Assembly: GCA_963725645.1 (NCBI GenBank)
Contig: CAVRZD010000006.1
Span: 1,736,001 to 1,800,000, forward strand
DNA from: JALYZC01 sp963725645
Lineage (GTDB): Bacteria > Actinomycetota > Thermoleophilia > Solirubrobacterales > Solirubrobacteraceae
DNA length: 64,000 nucleotides
Reading direction: 5' to 3'
The position numbers were made by a program, and so were the translations under genes. This document shows positions 31,355-41,614 of this stretch, piece after piece (the first letter of the stretch is position 1; each line of letters starts with the position of its first letter). A model generated the notes under the pieces. It saw only the letters and a program-made list of their open reading frames with translations. It ran no database searches and had not been told where the DNA came from.

Positions 31355-31867
31355 TTAGGACGGAGCCAGCCGCGCGAGCAGCGCCGCATCGGGAACGCCG
31401 GCGTGGAGCTCGCCGTCGACGAACAGCGTCGGCGTCGTGACGACCCCGGCGCGGATGCCCGGCCTCGAAGTCGCGCGCGCACGCGCGCCGCCGCCTCCGC
31501 GGCGCGGCGGTCGGCCTCGAAGCGGTCGAGGTCGAGGCCGAGCTCGTCGGCGCGCGCGCCACAGGTGCGGATCCTCGAGGCGGCCCTGGTCGGCGAAGAG
31601 CGCGTCGTGCATCTCCCAGAAGCGGCCCTGGCGCGCCGGCCGCCTCGGCGGCCGCGGCGAGCGCCCACGCCCGCGGGTGCTTGGAGCGCACCGGGAAGTG
31701 CCGGAAGACGCGCCGCACGCGGCAGCTCGCGCCAGGCGCACGTGCGCGACGCGCGCAGAAGGGCACTCGAAGTCGGCGTACTCGATCACGAGCGGCGCGT
31801 CCGGCGCGCCGCGGACGTGGTCGTCGGCGGCAAGCGCCGGCGGCGGCGCGCTGCCGAGATCGGTCAC
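31355..31867 (-). CDS. DsbA-family thioredoxin-fold protein, frame breaks
   Basis: Joining frames gives a thioredoxin-fold protein of about 170 residues. Segments are GAPDAPLVIEYADFECP, RRVFRHFPVRSKHPRAWALA, GRFWEMHDALFADQGRLEDPHLW and AGVVTTPTLFVDGELHAGVP (with the cis-Pro TPT motif). It lacks a signal peptide in the visible N-terminus, so a cytoplasmic oxidoreductase of the DsbA/FrnE-like group is likely. The expected CxxC reads ECPSAR here, with the second cysteine missing; a nearby error could cause this. GTG 31867 lies 4 bases after the peroxiredoxin stop. Confidence 0.75.
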   Translation of the reverse strand: MTDLGSAPPPALAADDHVRGAPDAPLVIEYADFECPSARVAHVRLARAAACGASSGTSRCAPSTRGRGRSPRPPRRPARQGRFWEMHDALFADQGRLEDPHLWRARRRARPRPRPLRGRPPRRGGGGARARATSRPGIRAGVVTTPTLFVDGELHAGVPDAALLARLAPS

Positions 31868-31871
31868 GGCG

Positions 31872-32347
31872 TCAGGCGCGCGACTGGACGGCGGCGAGGC
31901 CGTCGAAGATCAGGTTCGCCCCGGGCAGGTCGGCGGGCGACGGCGGCCTCGTAGCTCCACTGCACGACGCCGTCGGGGTCGATGATCACCAGCGCCCGCT
32001 GCGGGAAGCCGGCCGTCGTGGTAGACGCCGAAGGCGCGGCAGACCGCGCCCTTGGGCTCGAAGTCCGAGAGCTGCGGGATCGCCACGCCGAGCTTCTCCC
32101 GGAAGGCCTTCTGCGACCACGTGGCGTCGCACGAGACGCCGTAGAGCCGCGCCCGGCGGCCTCGAACTCGTCGAGCACCTCGTTGTAGACGTTGAGCTGG
32201 TCGGTGCAGACCGGGCTGAAGGCGAACGGGATAGAAGACGAGGACGGTCGTGCTGCCCGCGCAGGTCGTCCTGGGTGAACTCCTCCCCCGTTCTCGGTGG
32301 CGAGCGTGAAGTCGGGCGCCGGCGTCCCCGGCTCGACGCGGGCTCAC
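31872..32347 (-). CDS. Peroxiredoxin (AhpC/TSA, AhpE/BCP type), frame breaks
   Basis: Thiol peroxidase of about 157 residues after joining frames. It shows PAPDFTLATENGEEF, then FYPFAFSPVCTDQL with the peroxidatic Cys, GVSCDATWSQKAFREKLG, PQLSDFEPKGAVCRAFGVY and RALVIIDPDGVVQWSYE. Extra bases are inferred near 32010, 32153, 32229, 32257 and 32286. The start is probably GTG 32347, overlapping the rpsO stop. With the DsbA-like protein downstream it forms a small redox pair inserted between rpsO and pnp, which are normally adjacent. Confidence 0.82.
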
Positions 32348-32617
32348 TTGCGCAGCCCGAGCTCCTTGATGAGCGCGCGGTAGCGCTCGAGGTCCGAGCG
32401 CTGGAGGTAGTTGAGCAACCGCCGGCGGCGGCCGACGAGCATCAGCAGCCCGCGGCGCGAGTGATGGTCCTTGCGTGTGCGTCGCGCAGGTGCTCGGTGA
32501 GGTCGTTGATGCGCTCGGTGAGCAGCGCGATCTGGACCTCGGTGGAGCCGGTGTCCCGCTCGGCCTTGCCGAACTGCGTGACGAGCTCCTGCTTTGCGCT
32601 GCGGCCGTGACGGTCAT
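32344..32617 (-). CDS. rpsO: 30S ribosomal protein S15, frame breaks
   Basis: A primary 16S rRNA-binding protein of the small subunit. The N-terminus MTVTAAA-KQELVTQFGKAE, the core DTGSTEVQIALLTERINDLTEHL, and the C-terminus RRGLLMLVGRRRRLLNYLQ ending in IKELGLRK are all present but in different frames. Breaks lie near 32477 and 32600. Because S15 is short and highly conserved, this is one of the clearest signs that the frame breaks in this region are sequence errors. ATG 32617 is the start. Confidence 0.9.
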
Positions 32618-32641
32618 GCGGCGGGCGACGGTAGCAGAGCG

Positions 32642-33522
32642 TCAACCCGCCAGCTCGCGCGTCTCGCTGCACGTCGCGCTGCATCTGCTCGACGAGCGCG
32701 TCGACGGAGTCGAACGCCGCTCGCCGCGCAGCCGCGCGAGGAAGTCGAGGCGCAGCTCGCTGCCGTAGAGGTCGCCCTCGAAGTCGATCAGGTAGGCCTC
32801 GACCAGCACGCCGCGGCCGGTCTCGAACGTCGGCCGCACGCCGATGTTGACCGCCGCCGGGACGCCGTTCGGCCGCGGCAGGCGTAGACGCCGTGTCGGG
32901 GCACACGAGCGCGCTCGTCGGGCACGAGGTTGGCCGTCGGGAAGCCGAGCTCGCGCCCGCGGCCGTCGCCGTGCACGACCTCGCCCCGGAGCTGGAACGG
33001 CCGCGCCGAGGAAGGCGATCGCGTGCGCGACCTCGCCGGCGGCCACCAGCCCGCGGATGTGGCTGGAGGACACGGTCTCGCCCTCGACCTCGACGAGCGG
33101 CACGACGCGGGTCTCGAAGCGCCCGTCGGCGGCGCAGCAGCGCCGCGTCGCCCGCGCGCCTTGTGGCCGAAGCGGAAGTTCTCGCCCGACCGAGACGTGC
33201 GTGGCGCCCAGCGTGTCGACCAGCACGCCGTCGATGAACTCCTCGCGCGCTGCGCTGGGCGAAGGCCTCGTCGAAGGGGATCACGACCATCTCCTCCACG
33301 CCGAGCGTCGGCGACCAGCTCGGCCTTGACGTCGAGGCGCGGTGAGCAGCTTCGGCGCGCCGTCGCGGGCTGGATCACCGACGAGCGGGTGCGGGTCGAA
33401 CGTCAGCACGGTGTCGCTGCCCGGCGATCACCTCGCGGTGGCCGAGGTGCACGCCGTCGAACACGCCGACGGCGACGCGGCGCGGGCGCGGCTGCGGCAT
33501 CGGGGAGGCGGGTGACCTTCAT
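32642..33522 (-). CDS. ribF: Bifunctional riboflavin kinase/FAD synthetase, frame breaks
   Basis: Makes FMN and FAD from riboflavin. The N-terminal FAD synthetase domain is readable as VAVGVFDGVHLGHREVI, DTVLTFDPHPLVV, EEMVVIPFDEAFAQRSA and SSSHIRGLVAAGEV. The C-terminal riboflavin kinase domain reads LRGEVVHGDGRGRELGFPTAN, VNIGVRPTFETG and VEAYLIDFEGDLYGSELRLDF. These blocks lie in all three frames. ATG 33522 follows the truB stop (ATGA overlap). The order truB-ribF-rpsO is the usual bacterial arrangement. Confidence 0.88.
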
Positions 33523-34384
33523 CGCGCCGCGGAAGCCTACGACGGGCTTGAGCTCCGTCCGTCCCGCGGCTCGGCGAGCGCGATCAGGCCGTCGGCGTCC
33601 GTGAGCCGCAGTCGGCTCCGGCGCCCGCCTCGCCCGGCACGGCCACGCCGTGCGGCCGCGCGGCGGGCGTCGTCGCCGTCCGAGCCGGCGCTCGGGCAGG
33701 AACGCCGAGCGCGTCGGCCAGCGGGCACGATCCGGTCCGGCGTCCGCGTCCGCGACGCGGAACGGGCCGATCGCCGTGCGGCGCAGCTCCGCGCAGTAGG
33801 CGTCGCCGAGGTCGGCGATCAGGCTGCGGACGTAGGTGCCCGAGGAGCACTCGATCTCGAAGCTCGGCGCGGTCGCCGTCGCGCCCGAGCAGCTCGAAGC
33901 GGTGCACGGTGACCGTCCGCTCGGGCATCTCGACCGCCTCGCCGCGCCGCGCCGGCGGTAGGCGCGCTCGCCGCCGACCTTCACCGCCGAGTAGGCCGGC
34001 GGGCGCTGGCGCATCTCGCCGGTCGGGCAGCTCGAGCGGATCGCCGGCAGGACCGGCCGGTCTCGGCGATCTCGCCCTCGGGGTCGCCGGTGCGTCGACA
34101 CGGCGCCGAAGCCGCGCGACGACCCGTAGGTCTTCGGCAGCGCCATGAAGAAGCGCTGCGCCCGCGTGGCGCGCCCGACGAGCACGAGCAGCAGGCCGGT
34201 GGCGAACGGGTCGAGCGTGCCGGCGTGGCCGACCGCGCTTGCCGCCGCAGCTCGCGCCGCACGGCCGCGCGACGACGTCGTGCGAGGTCATCGCCCGCGG
34301 GCTTGTCGATCAGAGGAGGACGCCCGACCGCTGACCACCTGGTGCGCTGACGCCTGACGCCGTACAGCTGCGCCGCGACCTCAC
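33519..34384 (-). CDS. truB: tRNA pseudouridine-55 synthase, frame breaks
   Basis: Makes pseudouridine 55 in the T loop of tRNA. Fragments from several frames match TruB: SGVLL-IDKPAG-MTSHDVVAR, the catalytic block HAGTLDPFATGLLLVLVG, RATRAQRFFMALPKTY, RQRPPAYSAVKVGGERAY, and a C-terminal PUA-like part ending LKPVVGFRG. GTG 34384 overlaps the nrnA stop (GTGA) and opens a frame reading SGVSAPGGQRSGVLL. The 3' end is taken as the TGA overlapping the ribF ATG. Boundaries depend on repairing the breaks. Confidence 0.82.
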
Positions 34385-35375
34385 TCCGCGCAGGAACGCG
34401 ACGAGCTCCTCCCACGGCATCGTCGGTCGAGAAGCCGGCGGCCTGGCGGTGGCCGCCGCCGCCCTGGGCGCGGGCGATCGCGCGAGACGTCGACGCGGTC
34501 GTCGGTGGCGCGCAGCGAGACCTTGCGCCGGCCCTCCTGGCCGTCGCCGAGCAGGTCGCGCACGAGCCCCGCCACCGCCGTGCCCTCGACCGACGCGCAG
34601 GTGGTCGACGACGCCCTCGGAGTAGTTCTCCTCGGCGCCCGGTCTCGCGTAGTCGTCGCGCGATCAGGTGGGTGATCGTGAGCGCGCCGTCGTCGAAGCG
34701 CTCGACGTTGCGAGAGCCCGCGCGCCAGCAGCTCGAGCTTGCCGTACGGGATGCCCTCGTACAGGCGGCGGTAGATCTCGTGGACGTCGACGCCGGCGTC
34801 GATCAGCTCGGCCGCCATCACGTGCGCGCGCGTGCCCGGTGTTCTCGTACATGAAGCGCCCGGTGTCGGTGACCAGGCCGACGTAGAGCGCCTCGGCGAT
34901 CGTCTGCGACGGCTCGACGCCGAGCCCGCGCATCAGGTCCCAGACGATCTCGGCCGTGCACGACGCCTCCGGCACGACGTGGTTGACCGTCCCGAAGCGC
35001 GTGTTGTCGTGGTGGTGGTCGATGTTGAGGATGTGCGCGCCGTCGCGCCTGAGCACGTCGCCGGGGTTGCGGTCGATGTTGCCGCAGTCGAGGAACACGA
35101 TCGTGCGCTCCTCGACGTCGTCGGGCGGCACGCTGACCAGGCCGTCGAGCTGGAAGAAGCGGTACTCGTAGGGCAGCGGGAACTCGTCGGCGGCCATGAA
35201 CATCACGCTGTCCTTGCCGAGCGCGCTCGAGCATGCTCGTGCATCGCGACGAGCGAGCCGAGCGCGTCGCCGTCGGGGTTCTCGTGCGTGACGAGCAGGA
35301 AGCGCTCGACGTCCGCGCAGCTCGTCGAGCACCTGCGCGCGCGTGGCCGTTGGCGCCGTTCGTCGTGGCGCTCAC
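34381..35375 (-). CDS. nrnA: DHH/DHHA1 phosphoesterase (oligoribonuclease NrnA type), frame breaks
   Basis: A nanoRNase/pAp phosphatase-like enzyme that degrades very short RNAs. About 330 residues after joining frames. Motifs are FLDCGNIDRNPGD, the DHH motif in ILNIDHHHDNTRFG, EASCTAEIVWDLM, YVGLVTDTGRFMYENT, and the DHHA1 block ARAQGGGGHRQAAGFS. GTG 35375 overlaps the rbfA stop and TGA 34381 overlaps the truB GTG, which supports both ends. This gene sits between rbfA and truB in many Gram-positive bacteria and actinobacteria. Confidence 0.85.
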
Positions 35376-35719
35376 GCGCCCAGCTCCCGGTCGAGCAGCT
35401 CCGCGATCCGCATGCGCCCGCTCGACCGTGTCGTCGTAGACGAAGGTCGAGCGTCGGCGTGTGCTTGAGGCGCAGCTCGCCGGCGATCCGGCGCTGCAGG
35501 AAGCCGTGCGCGGAGCGCAGCCCCTCCAGCGAGCCCTCGCGCTGCGGCGTCGTCGCCGAGCACGCTCACGTAGACGCGCGCATGGCGCAGGTCTGGGCTT
35601 GTCTCGACACCGGTCACGGTCACGAATCCGACCCGGGGGTCCTTCAGGTCCTGTGCGATGGCGTCGCTGAGCACCTCGCGAACGGCCTCGTCGACGCGGC
35701 GCATGCGGTCGCCGAGCAT
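35372..35719 (-). CDS. rbfA: Ribosome-binding factor A, frame breaks
   Basis: A small KH-fold protein that helps mature the 30S subunit. The N-terminus MLGDRMRRVDEAVREVLSDA, then DPRVGFVTVTGVETSPDLRHA and RVYVSVLGDD are in one frame. The central helix region and the end RMRIAELLDRELGA are in others; breaks lie near 35422, 35452 and 35548. Length of about 115 residues fits the family. ATG 35719 is chosen because the upstream in-frame sequence belongs to ylxP. Confidence 0.85.
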   Translation of the reverse strand: MLGDRMRRVDEAVREVLSDAIAQDLKDPRVGFVTVTGVETSPDLRHARVYVSVLGDDAAARGLAGGAALRARLPAAPDRRRAAPQAHADARPSSTTTRSSGRMRIAELLDRELGA

Positions 35720-35754
35720 CCTATCCCTCCCGTGCGGACGCCACGCCGCCTCGA

Positions 35755-36085
35755 TCAGGCCGTCAGATCCTCCAGCGAGCGCGAGCGTGCGCTCGACCCG
35801 CACGCCGTCCGGGAAGCGGCCGTCCAGCCAGCGCTCGACCGCGTCGCCGGCGGCCTCGAGCCGACCGCGTCGAGCCGCCGGCGAGCGCCGCCGACCAGCG
35901 TCGCGCGCTGCCAGCGGTCCTGATGGCCGACCTCGGCGACGGCCGCGCCGATCCGCGTTGGAGCAGGTACGCCTTGACGGGCGCCAGCTCCCGGCGCTTG
36001 GCCTTCAGGCTCACCGCCTCGGGGAAGTGCAGGTCGGATCGAGCAGGACGGCGACGAACGCCCGAGGACGTCGCGCTCGGCACCG

Positions 36086-36089
<4 letters not shown>
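35755..36089 (-). CDS. DUF503/YlxP family protein, frame breaks
   Basis: A small protein of about 110 residues commonly found between infB and rbfA. Readable parts are DLHFPEAVSLKAKRRELAPVK, AVAEVGHQDRWQRATLVGGA and the C-terminus RVERTLA-SLEDLTA ending at TGA 35755. GTG 36089 overlaps the infB stop. Its molecular function is not known; family context points to ribosome assembly or translation. Breaks lie around 35775, 35865, 35960 and 36040. Confidence 0.78.
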
Positions 36090-38425
<2,336 letters not shown>

Positions 38426-38426
<1 letters not shown>

Positions 38427-38668
38427 CAGTCGAACAAGTCTACGAGCTCATCGGGCACGGTCACCGTCGTGCGCAGCGCCCGCGCGAGCGGGCGTGGGCG
38501 CAGGCCGCGCCCGGCGCACTCCGGCGTCGGGTGCACATAGGCGCCGCGACCGGGTGCGCGAGCGCCGGGATCGGCGATGACGACACCGCCCCGGGCCGCG
38601 AGGCGCGTCAAGTCGCGCTTGGGAACGACCCGTCCACAGCCGACGCAGCGCCGCAGTGGCTCGCGGGC
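38426..38668 (-). CDS. YlxR family RNA-binding protein (DUF448)
   Basis: A basic protein of about 80 residues encoded between nusA and infB in most bacteria. It carries the YlxR signature EPLRRCVGCGRVVPKRDL followed by TRLAARGGVVIADP, GRGAYVHPTPEC and ALRTTVTVP. The start is unresolved: no ATG, GTG or TTG lies in frame between the nusA stop and the conserved CVGCG motif, so either it starts inside nusA or the sequence has an error here. The stop TGA overlaps the infB ATG. Confidence 0.82.
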
Positions 38669-40284
38669 TATGCCGCGCCCTCGCCAGCCGGGCCCGCCGC
38701 GGGCTCTCCCGCGGCCGGTCGGCCGTCCGGTTCCGGCGCGGCGTCCTCGGCGAGGGCCTCTTCGGGCGGCGGCTCGGCCTCGTCGGCCGCGGGCTCCACG
38801 GTCTCCTCGACCGCCGGCTCCTCGGCCTGCTCGGCCGCCGGCTCCTCGGGGGCCTCCTCCGCCTCGGGCTCGACCGCCGCGTCCTCGGCGAGCGCCTCCT
38901 CAGGGGGCGGCTCCTCGGCGACGGCGTCGGGGCCGGCCGCGGCGGCGCGGGCGACGATCTCGGCGACGTCGTCGTCGGAGCGCTCGGCGTCCGCCAATGC
39001 GGCGATGTCCGCCTCGTCCAGCCCGCTGAGCACGACGACCTTGTCGGTGTCGACGCGGCGCAGCGCCTGGTGGGCGTCCAGGCCGCAGTAGCGGAACCCG
39101 GGCAGCGCGGCGTTCGGGCAGCGGCGGCCGGTCGACAGGATCGCGGCGCAGCGGCCCGAGACCTCCTCCTCGTCGTAGCCGTGCTCGGCCTCCTCGGCCG
39201 CGAACTCGGTCTCGGACTTGATGTCCACGCGCCAGCCGGTCAGCCGAGCGGCGAGGCGGGCGTTCTGGCCCTCGCGGCCGATCGCCAGCGACAGCTGGTC
39301 GTCGGGCACGATCACCGTCGCCTGCCGGTCCTCGTCGTCGACGAGGACCTCGCGCACGCGCGCGGGCGAAAGTGCCTTGGCGACGAACCGGGCCGGCTCG
39401 TCGTTGTAGGGGATGATGTCGATCTTCTCGCCGCGCAGCTCGGACACGACCATGCGCACGCGCGAGCCGCGCGGGCCGACGCAGGCGCCGACCGGATCCA
39501 CGCCGTCGGCGTGCGAGATGACCGCGATCTTCGAGCGGTAGCCGGGCTCGCGCGCGACGTTGGTGATCTCCACCAGGCCGTCGGCGATCTCGGGGACCTC
39601 GAGCTCGAACAGCTTCTTGATCAGCTCGGGGTCGCGACGCGAGACGATGATGCTCGGGCCCTTGGTCGAGGCCGAGACCTCCTTGATGACGGCCTTGATG
39701 CGGCCGGAGTGCTCGTAGCGCTCGCCGTCGACCTGCTCGGACTTGGGCAGCAGCGCCTCGACGCGCTCGCGCAGCTGGACGAGCGTGTAGCGCGAGTCGG
39801 ACTGCTGGACGATGCCGGTGACCAGCTCGCCGACGCGGTCGCGGTACTCCTCGAACATCATGTCGCGCTCGGCCTCGCGGATCCGCTGCAGGATCACCTG
39901 CTTGGCCGTCTGCGCGGCGATGCGGCCGAAGTCGTCCGGGGTGACGTCGCGCTCGTCGATCTGGTCGCGGTACTGCGCGAACTTCTCCGGGTCGATCTCG
40001 GGGTCCTCGGGCTCGCGCACCTCGCCCGTCTCCGGGTCGATGACGGTGCCCTCGTCGATCGTCTCGACGATCAGCTGCGCCTCGAGCCGCTCGGGGATCA
40101 TCAGCTCGTAGACCTTGAAGTCGCCGCTCTCGCGGTCCATCTCGACGCGGGCGTACTTGGCCGCGCCCGGCGTCTTCTTGTAGGCCGACAGCAGCGCGTC
40201 CTCGAGCGCGAAGATCAGCTTCTCCGGCGCGATGCCCTTCTCGCGGGCGAGCGCGGTGGTGGCTTCCAGGATCTCCTTGGACAT
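38668..40284 (-). CDS. nusA: Transcription termination/antitermination factor NusA with Cys/His insert
   Basis: Binds RNA polymerase and nascent RNA to control pausing, termination and antitermination. The 538-residue protein has the N-terminal polymerase-binding domain (ALAREKGIAPEKLIFALEDAL) and S1 (GELVTGIVQQSDSRYTLVQL). KH1 and KH2 follow (SKIAVISHADGVDPVGACVG and QLSLAIGREGQNARLAARLTG). After KH2 comes a short Cys/His module: Cys379, Cys389, Cys400 and His405, spaced CX9CX10CX4H, with the core GRRCPNAALPGFRYC. The last 90 residues are acidic Glu/Ala/Pro repeats containing two copies of PPPEEALAEDAA. ATG 40284 is the start. The reading frame is intact. Confidence 0.95.
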   Translation of the reverse strand: MSKEILEATTALAREKGIAPEKLIFALEDALLSAYKKTPGAAKYARVEMDRESGDFKVYELMIPERLEAQLIVETIDEGTVIDPETGEVREPEDPEIDPEKFAQYRDQIDERDVTPDDFGRIAAQTAKQVILQRIREAERDMMFEEYRDRVGELVTGIVQQSDSRYTLVQLRERVEALLPKSEQVDGERYEHSGRIKAVIKEVSASTKGPSIIVSRRDPELIKKLFELEVPEIADGLVEITNVAREPGYRSKIAVISHADGVDPVGACVGPRGSRVRMVVSELRGEKIDIIPYNDEPARFVAKALSPARVREVLVDDEDRQATVIVPDDQLSLAIGREGQNARLAARLTGWRVDIKSETEFAAEEAEHGYDEEEVSGRCAAILSTGRRCPNAALPGFRYCGLDAHQALRRVDTDKVVVLSGLDEADIAALADAERSDDDVAEIVARAAAAGPDAVAEEPPPEEALAEDAAVEPEAEEAPEEPAAEQAEEPAVEETVEPAADEAEPPPEEALAEDAAPEPDGRPAAGEPAAGPAGEGAA

Positions 40285-40286
40285 GA

Positions 40287-40712
40287 CTAGACGCCCTCCA
40301 CGAGGTTCGAGCGTTGGATGTCGCCGTAGGCGATCGCCACGACACCGTCGGGCGCGGCGACCGTCACCTCGTCCTCGGACGCGCCGACGAGCTCCCCGGT
40401 GACGGAGCGGCGCTCTGAGCCGTGCAGCGGGGCGCGCGTGCGGACGCGCGCACGCCGGCCGAGGAAGCGGCGGAAGTGATCGGGCTTCGTCAGCGGTCGC
40501 TCCGAGCCGGGCGAGGAGACCTCGATCGTGTAGGTCTCGCGCAGCGGGGCGAGCGCATGCGAGACGCGCTCGCACAGCTCCAGCGACACGCCGTTCGGAT
40601 GGTCGATGAACACGCGCAGCGTGGCGGCGCCGACGACCTCGGCGAGCAGCACCTCGACATCGGGCTCGGCCTGGGCCAGGCGTGCCTCGACCTCGGCTTG
40701 GATTGCGCTCAA
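40287..40712 (-). CDS. rimP: Ribosome maturation factor RimP
   Basis: Assists 30S assembly. The 141-residue protein has the N-terminal RimP domain (LLAEVVGAATLRVFIDHPNGVSLE, CERVSHAL) and the hallmark YTIEVSSPGSERPLTKPDHFRRF, followed by an SH3-like C-terminal part (GDIQRSNLV). The start is TTG 40712, preceded by GGAGGGAGAAT, a good ribosome site. It is the first gene of the rimP-nusA-ylxR-infB operon; 20 bases upstream lies a strong hairpin. Confidence 0.93.
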   Translation of the reverse strand: MSAIQAEVEARLAQAEPDVEVLLAEVVGAATLRVFIDHPNGVSLELCERVSHALAPLRETYTIEVSSPGSERPLTKPDHFRRFLGRRARVRTRAPLHGSERRSVTGELVGASEDEVTVAAPDGVVAIAYGDIQRSNLVEGV

Positions 40713-40732
40713 ATTCTCCCTCCGAAACGAAA

Positions 40733-40756
40733 GAAAGTGGGCGTGCGCCCACTTTC
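40733..40756 (-). promoter_or_regulatory. Terminator-like hairpin in the rimP-nusA-infB leader
   Basis: A perfect 11-bp inverted repeat, GAAAGTGGGCG and CGCCCACTTTC, with only two bases between. Read on the minus strand it is followed directly by TTTCGTTTC, giving a GC-rich stem plus T-rich tract 20 bases before the TTG of rimP. It cannot end an upstream gene, because the other neighbour is divergent. Attenuation of the nusA operon is therefore the natural reading, with an operator for either divergent gene as the alternative. Confidence 0.6.
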
Positions 40757-40861
40757 GAACTGCACTCCGGCCGCGGCGGGCCGGCTATCGAAAGCTTCCG
40801 GGTGAGGATAGCACCGGACCCACGATCCGTCGGCCCGCGGGAGCGCCGCTACGCTGGCCGG

Positions 40862-41239
40862 ATGGCAGCCACGGAGACCGACGCCGCGGCCGCGATCGAG
40901 ACCTATCTCGACGCGCTCGACGGCGAGACCCGGCGGGTGGCGGCGGGCGAGTGGGGGCTCACGGTGGACGCCGCCGGCTGGCCGCTGCACGTCGGCGTCG
41001 CGCTGCGCGACGGGCTCCTGCGCGCCCAGGCCGAGGTCGTCGAGCCCGGCCACATCGACGACCACGCCCTGCTGCACTGGAACCGCTCGCTGCCGCTCGT
41101 GCGCTTCTCGCACACCGGCGCCGGGGCGGTCTGGGTCCAGGGGGACCTGCCGCTCGAGGCCGTGTCGGCCGAGCGGCTCGACGGGTTCCTCGGGCTGCTC
41201 GTGCGCGTCGCGACCCAGGCCCGCGAGGCCGCAGGCTAG
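40862..41239 (+). CDS. YbjN/T3SS-chaperone-like small protein
   Basis: A 125-residue soluble protein starting at ATG 40862. It has an alpha/beta layout: helix (TDAAAAIETYLDALDGE), strands (WPLHVGVALRDGLLRAQAEVV), then HWNRSLPLVRFSHTGAGAVWVQGDLPL and a C-terminal helix (ERLDGFLGLLVRVATQA). This order resembles the YbjN/secretion-chaperone-like fold common in actinobacteria. No catalytic motif is seen; a role in protein-protein binding is only a guess. It is divergent from rimP and ends 4 bases inside the broken oxidoreductase gene. Confidence 0.65.
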   Translation: MAATETDAAAAIETYLDALDGETRRVAAGEWGLTVDAAGWPLHVGVALRDGLLRAQAEVVEPGHIDDHALLHWNRSLPLVRFSHTGAGAVWVQGDLPLEAVSAERLDGFLGLLVRVATQAREAAG

Positions 41240-41589
41240 ACCGTCAGGACGATCTTCCCGCGCGTGTGTCCGGCCTCGTTGAGCTCGTGCGCGCGCGCCA
41301 CCTCGGTCAGCGGCAGCACCTCCGCGATCTCCACGCGCACGTCGCCCGCCGCGACGAGCTCGGCGATCCGCGCCAGCTGGTCGCCGTCCGGGCTCATCAC
41401 CAGCAGCTCGGCGCGCACGCCGCGCTCGCGGGCCTCGTCCTCGGGCGGTGGGCCGGCGATGGTGAGGACGATGCCGCCCGGCCGCGTAGCGGGGACGAGC
41501 GCCGCCGTCGTCTCGCCGCCCACGGTGTCGAACGCGACGTCCGCGTCCTGCACCACGTCGGCGACGTCCTGCGCGGTGTAGTCGACCTA
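41236..41589 (-). pseudogene. C-terminal piece of quinone oxidoreductase, cut by IS630
   Basis: This is the 3' part of a medium-chain dehydrogenase/reductase. It reads VDYTAQDV, then VVQDADVAFDTVGGETTAALVPATRPGG and ends HELNEAGHTRGKIVLTV, the standard C-terminus of NADPH:quinone oxidoreductases. The N-terminal part is at 42773-43321, separated by a 1.2-kb insertion. Without a promoter and start it should not be made as a functional enzyme. Neither fragment contains frame breaks, so the insertion looks recent. Confidence 0.9.
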
Positions 41590-41614
41590 GTGGAGGATCA
41601 GGCAACGTTTGCCG
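41590..41614. repeat. Terminal inverted repeat of IS630 element, transposase 3' side
   Basis: Twenty of 25 bases match the repeat at the other end. The inner 14 bases (GGCAACGTTTGCCG) are identical and are themselves a near palindrome, so each end may bind transposase as a dimer. Confidence 0.88.

Noticed and set aside
31266..31358. A 30-codon open frame on the plus strand between pnp and the dsbA-like gene (starts MERSTQSSDRD)
   Set aside because: It has no recognisable homolog or ribosome site, overlaps the dsbA stop, and lies in the error-dense block, so it could be an artefact.
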